64,000 nt of DNA, taken from CAVWUA01 sp963758025. Its GTDB lineage: Bacteria; Planctomycetota; Planctomycetia; Isosphaerales; Isosphaeraceae. The notes under the pieces are model-generated. The model saw nothing but the letters and a program-made list of their open reading frames with translations, was not told where the DNA came from and did not search any database. The translations under genes and the position numbers were made by a program. Shown one piece after another: positions 48,301-63,071 of the stretch (the stretch's first letter is position 1; every line of letters begins with the position of its first letter). The DNA lies in assembly GCA_963758025.1 (NCBI GenBank), contig CAVWUA010000001.1:62001-126000 (forward strand). Direction: 5' to 3'.

Positions 48301-49119
48301 CCCCGTCGATTCGGTGTGCGTCCCCTCGCTGAGCGTCGCGACGGTGAAGCTCAGGGTGCTGATGAGCACGTCGGCACGCGACTTGCCCGTTCTCGTCAAT
48401 CAGGAATTGATGGAAGACCGACGGGACGCCCCCCTCCTGGTCGGGATCATCCTTGAGGCTATAACAGAAAACAGCCAGGGCCTTCGGCCCGATTCCTCGA
48501 TCCGGCGGATCAGGGCGTCGATCGGCCCGGTGTTCTGGGCCATCCAGTGCGCCCGGTAGAAGAGGATGCCGATCGTCGGGGCATCGGGCGAGGCAAACCG
48601 CCGCGACCACTCGGGAAAGGTCAGACCGTCGGGGGCATCGGGATGATAAATACCGTCGCGCGGCAAGGGTGTGGGCGGGTCGTAGCCGAGGCCGGTCCGA
48701 AGGATGTTATCACTCAAGCACTTGAGCAGATTGACCAGGTTGACCACCCCCCCCTGGGTGAAGTATTCCAAGATCTGCGTGACGAGCGGCAAGGGGGCGT
48801 GACAGAGGGCCGCCAGCTCGGGGTCGAGGGTCTGCTCGCCGGGCAGGGCGAAGAAGGGGATATTTTGCTCGCGGCAGGCGCGCGAGAGCCGCTCGAAACC
48901 GTCGTTGAAGTACGCCTTGCCGCCCAGCACGCGGACGATCAGGGCGCGGCAGCCCGGCAGATCCTCGGCGATGAAGCGGTCGAGCGCCTCGGGGCTGTTC
49001 AGCTCGTTGGCATTGCGAGCGCGGACCGCTTCAAGGTCGTCCGGCAGGCGGCGAACGGCGGCGGCGAGGGCCTGGATTTCGGTATCGGCGGTCGTCAGGA
49101 TCTGGAACACAGGCCTCAC
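45304..49119 (-). CDS. cobN: Cobaltochelatase large subunit, about four frameshifts
   Basis: Reconstructed length is about 1,270 residues. It begins MRPVFQILTTADTEIQALAA at ATG 49119 and has the CobN/BchH family core: LHMGKHGNLEWLPGK, and PYIINNPGEGTQAKRRAHA, near the middle. Later parts are SVGIVVWGTSTMRTHGDDIAE and FGSKPGSYGAGLLNL. Frame changes fall near 48495, 48395, 45895 and 45350. The last restores LKAIYLRNESMLESR and a stop at 45304. CobN inserts cobalt into hydrogenobyrinic acid diamide with the ChlI-ChlD partner. The gene lies directly behind a cobalamin riboswitch, so it should be off when B12 is plentiful. Confidence 0.9.
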
Positions 49120-49299
49120 CTCTGTCGCCTTTGAGGAAACGGACGACGCCGGGCGAGGAGGAAGGCCGAAGGAACGCGGTTCTCGGGCTGTCGGATGAGC
49201 GCACTGGCGATCACCCTGGTGACACCTTGAGACAGGCCGCGTGGTCCCTCGGACGCCTCACCCTCGAAGGCGCCTCGGGCGAGGACGGCGGATCGTCCT

Positions 49300-49481
49300 C
49301 GTGGAGACACGTCCCGGCCCGGTCTTCTGGCTCGTGGGCCGTCGGCGTCCTCGGCCTTCCCGCCCGTCGCTCGTGACGGACAGTGGCCCGCGATGGCGTC
49401 GCGTCGCGGAGGGCGTCGTTCCCACTAACAGCGGCGGGGCCGCGCCGGACTTTCACCGGCTTCCCGACAACCGGAACGTTG
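49300..49481 (-). promoter_or_regulatory. Cobalamin riboswitch upstream of cobN
   Basis: On the minus strand the conserved elements occur in order: GGGAAGCCGGTGAAAGTCCG, GCGCGGCCCCGCCG, then GCGGGCCACTGTCCGTCACG (B12-box core GCCACTG), and AGCCAGAAGACCGGGCC near 49320. These match the class I cobalamin riboswitch core. It ends about 180 bases before cobN and likely represses it when adenosylcobalamin binds. Ends are approximate. Confidence 0.9.
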
Positions 49482-49487
49482 GGGACG

Positions 49488-49516
49488 ATCCTAACCATTC
49501 TCGCCCCGGCTGACAA
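49488..49516 (-). promoter_or_regulatory. Predicted promoter of the cobN operon
   Basis: TTGTCA (49511-49516) and TAGGAT (49488-49493) are separated by 17 bases. The predicted start is at the 5' edge of the riboswitch. Confidence 0.6.
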
Positions 49517-49616
49517 CACCCCGCGACGCCCGGTCCGTCGCTTGTTGCGGAATCAGCGCCGGGGTATCGTGGGAGGATCAAAGCCCTCGTCGATTCCTCC
49601 AAATTCGGTACGACCC

Positions 49617-51036
49617 ATGCGGATTGCCCTCTTGCGACTCCTCACGATCCCCCTGATCCTGGCCGTGCTCGGTACCGTCACCGCATCCCCGTATGCGGAC
49701 GAACCGGACAGCGAAACCCTCCTGCTCGGCCAGCCCCGTTCGGTGTACCAGGAGCGTCGCCAGGAGTTGATGCGGCGGATCGAGGAGAGAACACACCGGA
49801 GCGGTCGTCGTGCTCCGAGGGGCGGACGACCCGGACCTGGAAGGGGCCTTCCGCCAGTCGAACAACTTCGCCTACCTGACGGGCGTGGATGTGCCGTCAG
49901 CCTATCTCGTGCTCTTGCCCGACGACGGCCGAGCAACGCTCTACCTGCCGCCGGTCAACCCGCATACCGGTGGGTTCGTCGAGTCCCGCCCTGGCCCCGG
50001 TCCCGAGGCGGCCGAGCGGTTCGGGTTCGAGCGGGTGGAATCGACCGCAACACTCCTGGGCGATCTCTTCGGCGCGATCCACGACCCGATCGTGCCGACG
50101 TTCCGCCTCGATGCCGCCATCGTCGTCACCGAAGATCCCGACCCGAAGCCATCGGCCGCCAGCCCGCAGGCCCAGCTTTCGCGGCTCCTGCATCTCGGTG
50201 CGCCGCAGACAAGGTTCGTCGATGTCGCGCCGTTTCTCGGAGCGATGCGCAAGATCAAGTCCGAGAGCGAACTGGCCCTCTTGCGGAGGGCCATCGACAT
50301 CACGGGGGCCTCACTCGATGAGGTCATGGAGACGCTCGGTCACGGTCGCCGCGAGTTCCAGCTCAAGGGGCAGATTCTGGGCACGTTCCTGAGCGAAGGA
50401 GCGCAAGGGGCGGGCTTCGCCTCGATCGTCGGCTCCGGCCCCAACGGCACGATCCCGCACTACTTCGGCAACCTCCGCAAACTGGAGACGGGGGACCTGG
50501 TCGTCGTGGACATCGGTGCCGAGTACCAGTATTACACGGCCGACATCACCCGCACGTATCCTGTCAGTGGCCACTTCAACGACCGCCAGCGCGCGATCTA
50601 CCAGCTTGTGCTCGACGCCCAGAAGGCCGTCGAGGCCGAAATGAAACCGGGAGAGACCAAGCTCACCGACATGACCCGTTTCACCCGCGACTTCTTCGAT
50701 GAAAGCCCGCTCCGCGCCAAGGACGAGAACGGCGAGGAATTCGCGATGGGGCACTTCTTCATCCACGGCCTGGGCCATAACCTCGGCATGGACGTTCACG
50801 ACGTCGGCGGCTACGCGGAGCCGGTTCAGGTCGGCGAGGTCTTCACCATCGAGCCGGGTCTGTACATCCCGAGCGAGAACATCGGCGTGCGGATCGAGGA
50901 CGATTACCTCATGACCGAGGACGGGCCACTCAAGCTCTCGAAGGACATCCCCAGCGATCCCGACGCGATCGAGCGGCGCATCGCCGAAATTCGCGCGAAA
51001 GCCGCTTCCGGCGAACCTGCGGTTACGGAACGGTAG
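49617..51036 (+). CDS. Secreted M24-family Xaa-Pro aminopeptidase/dipeptidase, one frameshift
   Basis: About 473 residues. A signal peptide starts at ATG 49617 (MRIALLRLLTIPLILAVLG). The frame changes near 49790, restoring TGAVVVLRGADDPDLEG. The pita-bread domain has its metal ligands in VVDIGAEY, TADITRTYPV, FIHGLGHNLGMDVHD, FTIEPGLYI and RIEDDYL. It removes residues next to proline in the periplasm or outside the cell. TTGTTG (49542) and TATCGT (49565), 17 bases apart, may be its promoter, divergent from cobN. Confidence 0.88.
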
Positions 51037-51051
51037 AGGTTCAAACTCCGA

Positions 51052-51885
51052 TCAGTTCCAGGACGCCACCTCGCGCTGGGCGACCCTGAGCATCGCGCGG
51101 ATCGTCTCGGCGTCCTCGGCTTCGGGCACGGTGGTCAGATAAGCATTGAGTGGCGTGATGGCGTCGGCGGGGCGATCGGCATGCAGGGAAACGACCCCCA
51201 GGTCGCGCTGTTCGAGAGGATTGTGGGATTCGAGTGCCGCCAGACGCTGGATCACGGGCAGGGCCGAGACGTAATCCCCCTCCTTGAGCCAGACCGCCTT
51301 GAGGTTTCGCAGCATCCTCGCGACGACTGTGCCGGTGTCGCAGGGGGCCAGAGCGGACGGCGATAAAAGGACCGGCTGCCCGGTGACTTCCGCCACCCGC
51401 CTCTGGCAACCGTCGTGATCGAGAATGGCCCCTTCGTGGAAGGGATCGACGAAAAGATCCGGGTTGTTCTCGACGGTCCGGATGAGGAAGTGTGCCGGGA
51501 GGTTGACGCCCGACATCGGCAGGCCGACGCGCTCGGCAATGGCCAGATACAGGGCGGATAAGCTGATCGGGATGCCGGTTCTGCGATCGATCACCTCATT
51601 CAGATAGCTGTTGCGGGCATCGTAATAATCCTCGACGTTGCCGCGATACCGCTCCTCGACGAACAGGACCCAGTTGATGTGTCCGATCACCTCGCGCGCC
51701 GGGAGTGAGCCGGACAGCGCAGGCGAACGCGGACGGCCAATTCGTCAATGGCGGCAAGGTATGTTTCCGCCACGAGGCCCGGATAAGCGTCACGGGCGAT
51801 TTCCAGGCGCAATTCGGGTCAAATCGGCATCGGAATCACCATCGAGCAGACGACAAAACTCGATGCTGTCGGCAAAGGGCCTCAC
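51052..51885 (-). CDS. SirB1-family transglutaminase-like/TPR protein, two frameshifts
   Basis: Starts with GTG 51885 (RPFADSIEFCRLLDGDSDAD), with GGAG upstream. The reading frame shifts near 51810 (then LEIARDAYPGLVAETYL) and near 51695 (then VIGHINWVLFVEERYRGN). The reconstructed protein is about 277 residues. SirB1 features are FVEERYRGNVEDYYDARNSY, GIPISLSALYLAIAERVGLP and VNLPAHFLIR. The C-terminus has TPR-like helices. The family has a transglutaminase-like fold that is often inactive. Function unknown. The GTG overlaps the MFS stop in GTGA. Confidence 0.75.
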
Positions 51886-53196
51886 GCGGAGGACTCCGTC
51901 AACGCGTTGTGCTGGTGACTCAGCAGGCCGGAGAGCGAGCACAAGCGCGGCTGTTGAAATACACAAAATGGACGAGATTTCCAGTACGGTTGAGACCCCC
52001 AGTCGCTTCGCCAGCCATCCAGCCCAGAGGGAGCCAAGCGGCACGGAACCGGAATAGGCGATCATCCAGAGGCCCATGATCCGGCCTCGAAGATGGTCGG
52101 GAACGGTCGTCTGGATCAGGGTCTGGGTCGCGGCGAAGAAGATGATCCCGCCAAACCCAGTACCCAGCAGGCAGAGCGACGCCGCGGACAGCACGCCCTG
52201 TTCGCGCCGATTCCCTCCAGAGCGGCGGGTGTCAGGTCCGGCCGCCCCGAGACTCACGCCGAAGGTGGCCATTCCAGCCAGGACGAGCAGCTCCTTACGG
52301 TGAAGGCCCCCGAGCGAGGCGACGACCAGGGCACCGATGGTTGCGCCAAGCCCGCCGCATGCCAGCAAGAGGCTGTAGCCGAGTGCTCCGGTATGGACAA
52401 CCACGCGGGCATAGGCCGGAATCAGGGCCGCATAACCCATTCCGATGAACCCGAAGAAGGCCATCAGCAGGTAAAGCGACCGGACGCGGCGGTCGTGCCG
52501 GAGATAATCAAGCCCACCTAGCAACGAGGAAAGCCCACGTTTCGGCTCGGCGGGACGATCCGGACGCGTGCGCGAGCGGATCGACAGCAGGGCGAGAATC
52601 GCCGCCAGATAACTGGTGCCATTGAGCACGAAAGGGGTCGTCTGACCGAAGTGCGCCAGACAGAATCCCGCCAGTGCCGGGCCGATCACCCGGCTGGCGT
52701 TGAACAGGCCAGAATTCAACGCGATCGCGTTCATTAATGCCGACCGGCCGACGAGTTCATACATGAAGACCTGGCGGCTGGGCATCTCGAACGTGACGCA
52801 GACACGCGTCAGGGCCAGGATCAATGCCATCTGCCAGATCTGTATGACACCCGACCCCACAAGATACGCCATCAAAAAGGCCAGGAGCATCTGCGCGACC
52901 TGCATGGCAACGATCATTGTCCGGGGGACAACGCGGTCGGCCAGAGCGCCCGCCACCAGGCCAACGAGCAGGCCCGGCAAAATCCCGGCGGCATCGACCA
53001 CGCCCAGCCACCATTCCGAGCCGGTCATGTCGAAGACGATCCAGAGGACGACCGCCTGCTGGAGCCACGTGCCGACGAGGCTCACGCCTTGCCCGAGGTA
53101 AAAACGGCGGTAATCGGGATTATCGGTCAATGCGGCGAATGTTCGAGACCGGACGCGCTGAGAGGATGAAAGGGGCGGGGCCGTGGCGGTGGACAT
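51882..53196 (-). CDS. MFS exporter (EntS-like, MFS_3), one frameshift at the end
   Basis: About 437 residues from ATG 53196 (MSTATAPPLSSSQRVR). About 12 hydrophobic segments are visible. The first is YLGQGVSLVGTWLQQAVVLW. The A-loop GALADRVVPR is MFS_3-like. Relatives export siderophores or drugs. The cargo cannot be inferred. The frame runs on into the SirB1 gene unless one base is changed near 51915, after which a stop overlaps the SirB1 start. It is last before the rRNA operon. Confidence 0.8.
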
Positions 53197-53345
53197 AGGA
53201 CTCCCAGGAACCAAGGACAACCACCGGCAAGGCATCGCCCGGCCGAGGCGAAACAGGACCCTGGAATTATTACGATCCGACGGGAGAGATCAACGCCGAT
53301 CGCCAGACAATCAGCAGGAACCTCGCTCAGGCATGTCTGCGCATA

Positions 53346-53389
53346 GAAACACCCCCGCCGCGTCTCGGGATCGAGACGGGGCGGGGGTG
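53346..53389 (-). terminator. Rho-independent terminator of the rRNA operon
   Basis: On the minus strand CACCCCCGCC-CCGTCTCG pairs with CGAGACG-GGCGGGGGTG, followed by TTTC. It lies 11 bases after the 5S end. Confidence 0.7.
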
Positions 53390-53400
53390 GGGGTAAAGGA

Positions 53401-53508
53401 CCCGGCGATCACCGACTTTCGCGCCAGAGGCACTATCATGGGCCCGGCGGGCTTAACGGCCGTGTTCGGGATGGGAACGGGTGTGGCCCCGCCGGTATGG
53501 TCGCCGGG
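53401..53508 (-). rRNA. rrf: 5S ribosomal RNA
   Basis: The minus strand reads CCCGGCGACCATACCGGCGG at the 5' end, then CCCGTTCCCATCCCGAACAC, and ends GTGATCGCCGGG, the 5S consensus with paired ends. About 108 bases. It is last in a 16S-23S-5S operon. Confidence 0.93.
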
Positions 53509-53777
53509 AAGGCGGCCGGGCGGGCGATGCAGGCCCCGCCGGTCGCCCGGGTCGATGCGGTGCGGGCCGCAACGCAACAAGTCAGGTTCGGTCGTGGCAG
53601 CGAAGGGCTCGCGTAGTGGGCACGATCGTCGGACCCGCGGTGACGCGGGCCCGGGCGGATCGTCGTGGATCCGACTCGCGTCTCGGCAGGGCGATCGGCG
53701 ATCGATGGGGCCTGTGATGGGACTGCACCGCCGGCCCGGCCGGGCCACCTGGGTTCTGCGGCGGCGGCGGGTCGGGG

Positions 53778-56586
<2,809 letters not shown>

Positions 56587-57175
56587 GCCGACCCGACGCC
56601 GACCGGCCGCGATCCGCCAGGTCTCCCTGGCGATCCCGTCCCACCCGTGCCGACGAATCCGACCGTGGCCGCCATCCCCTTCGGTTCCATCGCGCCCGGC
56701 GTCTCGCGACGCGGGGCCGCTCTCTACGAGTAACGATCCCCTGCCGGAATCGTGCGCCACCGATCCCGAAGGTCCACGTTCTGTGAAGATGATTGTGCCA
56801 CTACCACTAGCTTGCACTTGCACTAGCTTGTTGGTTGCGGACACCGCATTGTCAAAGAGCAACGTCGAGCGTCGCGACCGCGCAACCGTCCCCGCGCCGG
56901 GGCGGCCACGCCACCGATCAACGCCCGCGCTGGCCGCTGGCCAGGGGCCGGGGTCGTCACCCGTAAAGGGCGACGGCCACGGCCCGTGCCCGGCAGCCCC
57001 CACCCACAAGAGAGGGAGAGGGAGGCCGGCCGAGACGGAATCGGTCGATCGATCGAGTGCATTGTTCTTGCGATTGCGAACCCTCGTGGGGAGCCGGCGT
57101 GGCCGCCTCGCGGGGAGGGCGGGCCGATGTGGGGTGGTGACGCTCGGGACCTTCGCCACCGGATCAAGCATCCTT
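56587..57175 (-). other. 16S-23S spacer with a boxA-like antitermination site
   Basis: About 590 bases, with no tRNA gene seen. A boxA-like sequence GCTCTTTGACAAT lies at 56848-56860 (minus strand), matching one in the leader at 58918-58935. Such sites in both places are typical of rRNA operons. Confidence 0.6.
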
Positions 57176-58700
<1,525 letters not shown>

Positions 58701-58917
58701 ATGGTGTCCGGGAACAGGCCCCGAAAGGACCGGCCCCTGCCGCTCCTCGATGGGTCGAGGAGAAAAACTGGTCGCCTGGGTCCCGACCCGAAGGCCGCGA
58801 CCCCGGCGTGAAGACCGCCCCCCGACAACGCCGCGACAGTCCCGCAGGACCACCGCGACGCCCGTGAGGATCGACCCACGCCGGCTTCCCTCAAGGGTTC
58901 ACTTCACTCGATCGACC

Positions 58918-58935
58918 GGATTGTCAAAGAGAGCC
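58918..58935 (-). promoter_or_regulatory. boxA antitermination site in the rRNA leader
   Basis: The minus strand reads GGCTCTCTTTGACAATCC, the same core as in the 16S-23S spacer. NusB/NusG-type antitermination is expected. Confidence 0.6.
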
Positions 58936-59168
58936 AATCACCCCGCGGCCCCGCCCAGCGAAGCCCGCCGACGCGATCGGCCGGCATGTCCAGCCCCGGT
59001 GGGGCGATCATGCCGGCCCTGGTGTGGTACGTCGCTGGTTCCGTTCCGGTTCAGCGTGGAGAACCAAAATTCTCACTCGCGTCACCGGCTTCCGTCGCGT
59101 CGTTCCTGTCCTCAGTGAGTCCGTCCCACTCGTTTTTCGTGGTGCCGTGCTCACTGGCGACAGGGGTC

Positions 59169-59196
59169 ATAATACCAGAGGCTGTCACCAAGTCAA
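59169..59196 (-). promoter_or_regulatory. rRNA operon promoter
   Basis: TTGACT (59191-59196) and TATTAT (59169-59174) are 16 bases apart, near consensus, about 470 bases upstream of 16S. Confidence 0.65.
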
Positions 59197-59339
59197 TTCT
59201 CTGGCTGAAAATTCACAGTGAAACTTGTGTGATACCGCGTGTAACTTCGTCGTTGGGATCGATTTAGGAAGTTGAGCAAAATCTTCTGATCATGCTTGCT
59301 TCCCTTGGTTTCGATCAACGGCTCTACGCTACTCGTTTC

Positions 59340-59368
59340 TTGACCATGACCGTGTGCCGTCTTACGAT
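59340..59368 (+). promoter_or_regulatory. Promoter of the sugar-binding protein/ABC genes
   Basis: TTGACC (59340-59345) and TACGAT (59363-59368) have a 17-base spacer. The predicted start lies about 34 bases before the ATG at 59409. It is divergent from the rRNA promoter. Confidence 0.55.
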
Positions 59369-59408
59369 GAGCTTTCCCTCAATTCGTACCTCTCCATTCC
59401 TATCGGAG

Positions 59409-60447
59409 ATGCAATGCCCATGCGGTCGTCGATCGGTGCGCGGATGGTGGTCGATTTTGTGCATCCTGGCGATCGGGGGCTGCGGTGGCGGTTCCTCGGC
59501 ACCTCGGGCCGGGGTTAAATTCGTCGGGTTTGACGCCAGTCCACCTCTCGTGGAAGCCTTGGAGGAAGGAACCCTTCATGGGGTTGTGGTTCAGAATCCC
59601 TATCGTATGGGCCAGATCGGTGTGAAAACGCTGGTTCAGCACCTTGAGGGGCAGCCGGTCGAATCCAAGATCTCGACTGGTGAGACGATGGTGACTCCTG
59701 AGAATATGCACGATCCCGAGATTCAGGAGTTACTGAATCCGCCCAAGGTGGATCACTCGGTTGACTCCAGCCTGACAGGCTCGAAATCCAAGAAGTGGCG
59801 TGTGATGGTGATTCCGAAGGGGACAACGCACGAGTTCTGGAAGACGATTCACGCCGGAGCGGTCAAGGCGGCGCAGGACCACGGGGATGTCGAGATCGTC
59901 TGGCAAGGACCGCAGAAAGAGGACGACCGCTCGGAGCAGATCGCCCTGATTGAGAACGCGATCGCCGCGAAGGTGGACGGTATTGTCCTGGCCCCCTTGG
60001 ATTCGAAGGCCATGGTGGCGCCGGTTGAGCGAGCGGTCGCCGCGGGCATTCCGGTCGTGATCATCGACTCGGCCCTGGAGTCCGATAAGCCGGTCAGTTA
60101 CGTGGCGACGGACAACTACCATGGTGGAGTTCTGGCGGCGGAGCGGCTGGCCGAGGTCCTCGACGGGCGAGGGGAAGATCATCCTGATGCCCTACATGGT
60201 GGGTTCGGCCAGCACCGAGGAGCGTGAGGCGGGGTTCCGGGACACGATCAAGAAGCATCCGAAGATCACGTATCTGTCGGACTCCCAGTATGCCGGGGCG
60301 ACATCGGACAAGGCCCAAAAGACCGCGCAGAACCTGGTGACGCGTTACCGGGGGCAGGTTGACGGAATCTTCGCCTCGAACGAATCGTCCACCTCGGGAA
60401 TGTTGCGGGCCTTGCGGGATGCCGGACTGCTGGCGAAACTGCCATGA
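59409..60447 (+). CDS. Periplasmic sugar-binding lipoprotein (peripla_BP_4-like) with circularly permuted halves, one frameshift
   Basis: The lipobox is ILAIGGC. After it comes VKFVGFDASPPLVEALEEGT to QELLNPPKV, which in normal proteins of this family is the C-terminal part. It is followed by KKWRVMVIPKGTTHEFWKTI, normally the N-terminal start of the mature protein, and the gene ends ...SNESSTSGMLRALRDAGLLAKLP, where VKFVGFD would normally continue. The order is therefore permuted with a clean cut. One extra G near 60170 splits the frame (GRG to KIILMPYMVGS). It binds a sugar outside the membrane and delivers it to the RbsA-like ATPase. The stop overlaps the next start by ATGA. Confidence 0.78.
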
Positions 60448-61931
60448 GCGGTCCCCTGCTCTCGGTACGTGATGTGTCCAAGTCCTTCGGGGCGAACCGT
60501 GCGCTGGATCGGGTTTCGCTCGATCTCCAGGCGGCCGAGGTTCATGCGCTCGTCGGGGAGAATGGCGCGGGCAAGAGCACGCTGGTGAAGATCCTCAGCG
60601 GGGCGTATCAGCCGGATTCGGGGTCGATGACCCTGGCCGGAAAACCCTACACGCCAAGGGGCCCAAGGGAGGGCCATCGGCGCGGCGTGGCGATGATTTA
60701 CCAGGAACTGACCCTTGCGCCACACCTGACGGTCGAGGCCAACGTGATGCTCGGCCAGGAGCGGAGCACGTTCGGCGTGATCTGTCGGCGGGAACATCGG
60801 CGGCTCACCACCGACGCCTTGAACGTGCTGGAACATGCGGACATCCGCCCCGAGGCAATCGCGGGAAACCTGAGCGTGGGTGCCCAGCAGCTCATCGAGG
60901 TCGCCCGTGCGCTGGTGTCGGATGCCCGGGTGATCGTCTTTGACGAGCCGACCAGTTCCCTGACCGAGCGGGATGCCGAGCGGCTTTTCGAGATCATCGA
61001 GCGGCTCCGCGAGCGAGGGCTGGCGATCGTCTATATCAGTCATTTCCTGGAGGAGGTACGTCGCGTCGCGCAGCGGTACACGGTGCTTCGGGATGGCCGC
61101 TCGGTCGGTTCGGGGCCTCTGGCGGGGACGGATCTGGCAACGATCATCGGCCTGATGGTCGGCCGCGACCTGACCGAAATGTTTCCGCGCGTGCCGCACG
61201 AGCCGGGCGAGCCGGTGCTCGATCTGAGCGAGCTTTCGGGAGTGGAGCTGCCCCGCCAGGCGAACCTCACACTCCGGCGCGGGGAGATTCTGGGCATCGC
61301 GGGACTGGTGGGTGCGGGTCGAACGGAACTGCTGCGGGCGGTCTTCGGCCTGGAGCCGGTCCGCTCAGGCAAGGTCCACATCGGTGGACGACCGGCTGGG
61401 GCTGGAACCCCACGCCGGCGGATCGGTCAGGGGCTTGGATTTTTGAGCGAGGACCGCAAGGGAGAAGGGCTGGCGCTGGGGCGGTCGATCGAGGACAACA
61501 TGACCTATTCCGCACTCGGCCGTCATGCCCGCTGGGGCTGGCTCAACCTGCGACGGCGGCGGGCCGACGTGCTGCGCTGGATGCAGGCGTTGGGGGTCCG
61601 CGCGCAGGGGCCTTCGCAAGCGATCGGGGCACTCTCGGGAGGCAATCAGCAGAAGGTCGCCATCGCGAGGCTCTTGCACCAGGAGGCCGACGTGCTCTTG
61701 CTGGACGAGCCGACGCGCGGGATCGATGTGAAAAGCAAGGCGGAGATCTACCGGATGATCGGCGAGCTGGCCGCGCAGGGGAAAGCGGTCTTGATGGTCA
61801 GCTCCTATCTGCCGGAACTTCTCGGCGTCTGCGACCGTCTGGCCGTGATGCGTCGCGGCACGCTCAGCGAGGCCCGGCCCGTCGAGACGTGGACGGAGCA
61901 CGGGGTCATGGAAGTGGCGACGGGGGCGTGA
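60444..61931 (+). CDS. Sugar ABC transporter ATP-binding protein (RbsA/MglA type)
   Basis: 495 residues with two ATPase halves. The first half has VGENGAGKSTLVKIL (Walker A) and LSVGAQQLIEVARAL (signature) before VIVFDEPTSSLTERD. The second half has the degenerate Walker A GLVGAGRTELLRAV and the LSGGNQQKVAIARLL signature with LLLDEPTRGIDV. It energises sugar import of the ribose/galactose type. No permease gene follows in the window. The next gene faces the other way, so the permease must be encoded elsewhere. Confidence 0.93.
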   Translation: MSGPLLSVRDVSKSFGANRALDRVSLDLQAAEVHALVGENGAGKSTLVKILSGAYQPDSGSMTLAGKPYTPRGPREGHRRGVAMIYQELTLAPHLTVEANVMLGQERSTFGVICRREHRRLTTDALNVLEHADIRPEAIAGNLSVGAQQLIEVARALVSDARVIVFDEPTSSLTERDAERLFEIIERLRERGLAIVYISHFLEEVRRVAQRYTVLRDGRSVGSGPLAGTDLATIIGLMVGRDLTEMFPRVPHEPGEPVLDLSELSGVELPRQANLTLRRGEILGIAGLVGAGRTELLRAVFGLEPVRSGKVHIGGRPAGAGTPRRRIGQGLGFLSEDRKGEGLALGRSIEDNMTYSALGRHARWGWLNLRRRRADVLRWMQALGVRAQGPSQAIGALSGGNQQKVAIARLLHQEADVLLLDEPTRGIDVKSKAEIYRMIGELAAQGKAVLMVSSYLPELLGVCDRLAVMRRGTLSEARPVETWTEHGVMEVATGA

Positions 61932-61977
61932 AGGGTCGATCGGCTGTCACAGCCCCCTGTCTCTTCCAGAAGCGAAG

Positions 61978-62952
61978 TTACCCCTTCTTGGCCGCGACGG
62001 CCGCGCGGGCGGCATCGGCGACCTTGCCGGCGGTCAGGCCGTACTTCTCCAGGAGGCCCTCGGGTGTACCACTCTCGCCGAACTGGTCGCCCAGGTTGAC
62101 GTAGCGGATCGGCACGGGGTGGGATTCGGCCAGGGTCATGGCGACAATGCTTCCCAGACCGCCGTGGGCAAGATGCTCCTCGGCCACGACCAGGGCGCCG
62201 GTGTCCTTGGCGGCCTTGAGCAGAGCGTCGCGGTCGATCGGCTTGACGGTGTGCATGTCGAGAACGCGGGCCTCAATCCCTTCACCGGCGAGCGCGTCGG
62301 CGGCGTCGAGCGCCAGGGCGACCATCAAGCCGTTGGCGACGAGGGTCACGTCCTTACCGTCGCGCAGGGTGTTGGCCTTGCCGATGGTGATTTGCGGCGA
62401 ATCTTCGCTGTAAACCTGAGGAACTTCCGGGCGGCCGACGCGGAGATAGACCGGCCCCTGGTATTCGAGCATCGCCTTGGTGGCTTGCTTGCAGGAAGCC
62501 TCGTCGGCCGGCACCATCACAACGAAGCCAGGCAGGGAGCATGCCAGGGCCACGTCCTCGATGCCCATCTGCGAGGCGCCATCCTCGCCGATCGAGATTC
62601 CGGCGTGACTGCCGACGACCTTGACGTTCAGGCCGGGGTAGGCCACCGACATCCGCAACTGGTCGTAGGCGTTGCAGGTGATGAAGGCGGCGAAACTGGC
62701 GATGACGGGCGTTTTGCCACAACTGGCCAGGCCGCCGGCAATGCCGACGAGGTTGCTCTCGGCGATGCCGATATTGAAGAAGCGGTCGGGGTTCTTCTTG
62801 CCGAACCACTCCGTGCGGGTCGAGTTGGACACGTCGGCATCCACCACGACCACGTTCGGATGATCCGCGCCAAAGGCCTCCAGGGCGCGTCCAAAGGCGT
62901 CCCGGGTAGCCTTGCCCATCGGTCGTTTGGCCTGCGTCGCAACTTCCGGCAT
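61978..62952 (-). CDS. Transketolase C-terminal half (pyrimidine-binding and transketolase_C domains)
   Basis: 324 residues. FNIGIAESNLVGIAGGLAS and SVAYPGLNVKVVGSHAG belong to the Pyr domain of transketolase. ARVLDMHTVKPIDRDALLK belongs to the C-terminal domain. The N-terminal half is encoded by the gene upstream, so together they form a split transketolase of the type common in archaea and many bacteria. It works in the non-oxidative pentose phosphate pathway. A gap of 119 bp separates the halves. DXS is a relative but would be one polypeptide. Confidence 0.9.
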   Translation of the reverse strand: MPEVATQAKRPMGKATRDAFGRALEAFGADHPNVVVVDADVSNSTRTEWFGKKNPDRFFNIGIAESNLVGIAGGLASCGKTPVIASFAAFITCNAYDQLRMSVAYPGLNVKVVGSHAGISIGEDGASQMGIEDVALACSLPGFVVMVPADEASCKQATKAMLEYQGPVYLRVGRPEVPQVYSEDSPQITIGKANTLRDGKDVTLVANGLMVALALDAADALAGEGIEARVLDMHTVKPIDRDALLKAAKDTGALVVAEEHLAHGGLGSIVAMTLAESHPVPIRYVNLGDQFGESGTPEGLLEKYGLTAGKVADAARAAVAAKKG

Positions 62953-63071
62953 CTCGATGTACCCTCGTGCTCTCTCGTGATTCTGGTGTTGGGCGTGCGT
63001 GACACGCCGGCATCATTTTGTCGTGATCTTTGGGAATGGCGTGTCGGGCTCGCACGCTTACCGAGCCGCTA

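Larger units (their letters stand above)
58701..59408. other. rRNA leader and divergent promoter region
   Basis: About 700 bases without a gene. It holds boxA, the rRNA promoter and the promoter of the binding-protein gene (listed separately). Confidence 0.5.

Noticed and set aside
56587..57175. tRNA-Ile or tRNA-Ala in the rRNA spacer
   Set aside because: No tRNA-like T-loop or acceptor ends found on either strand.
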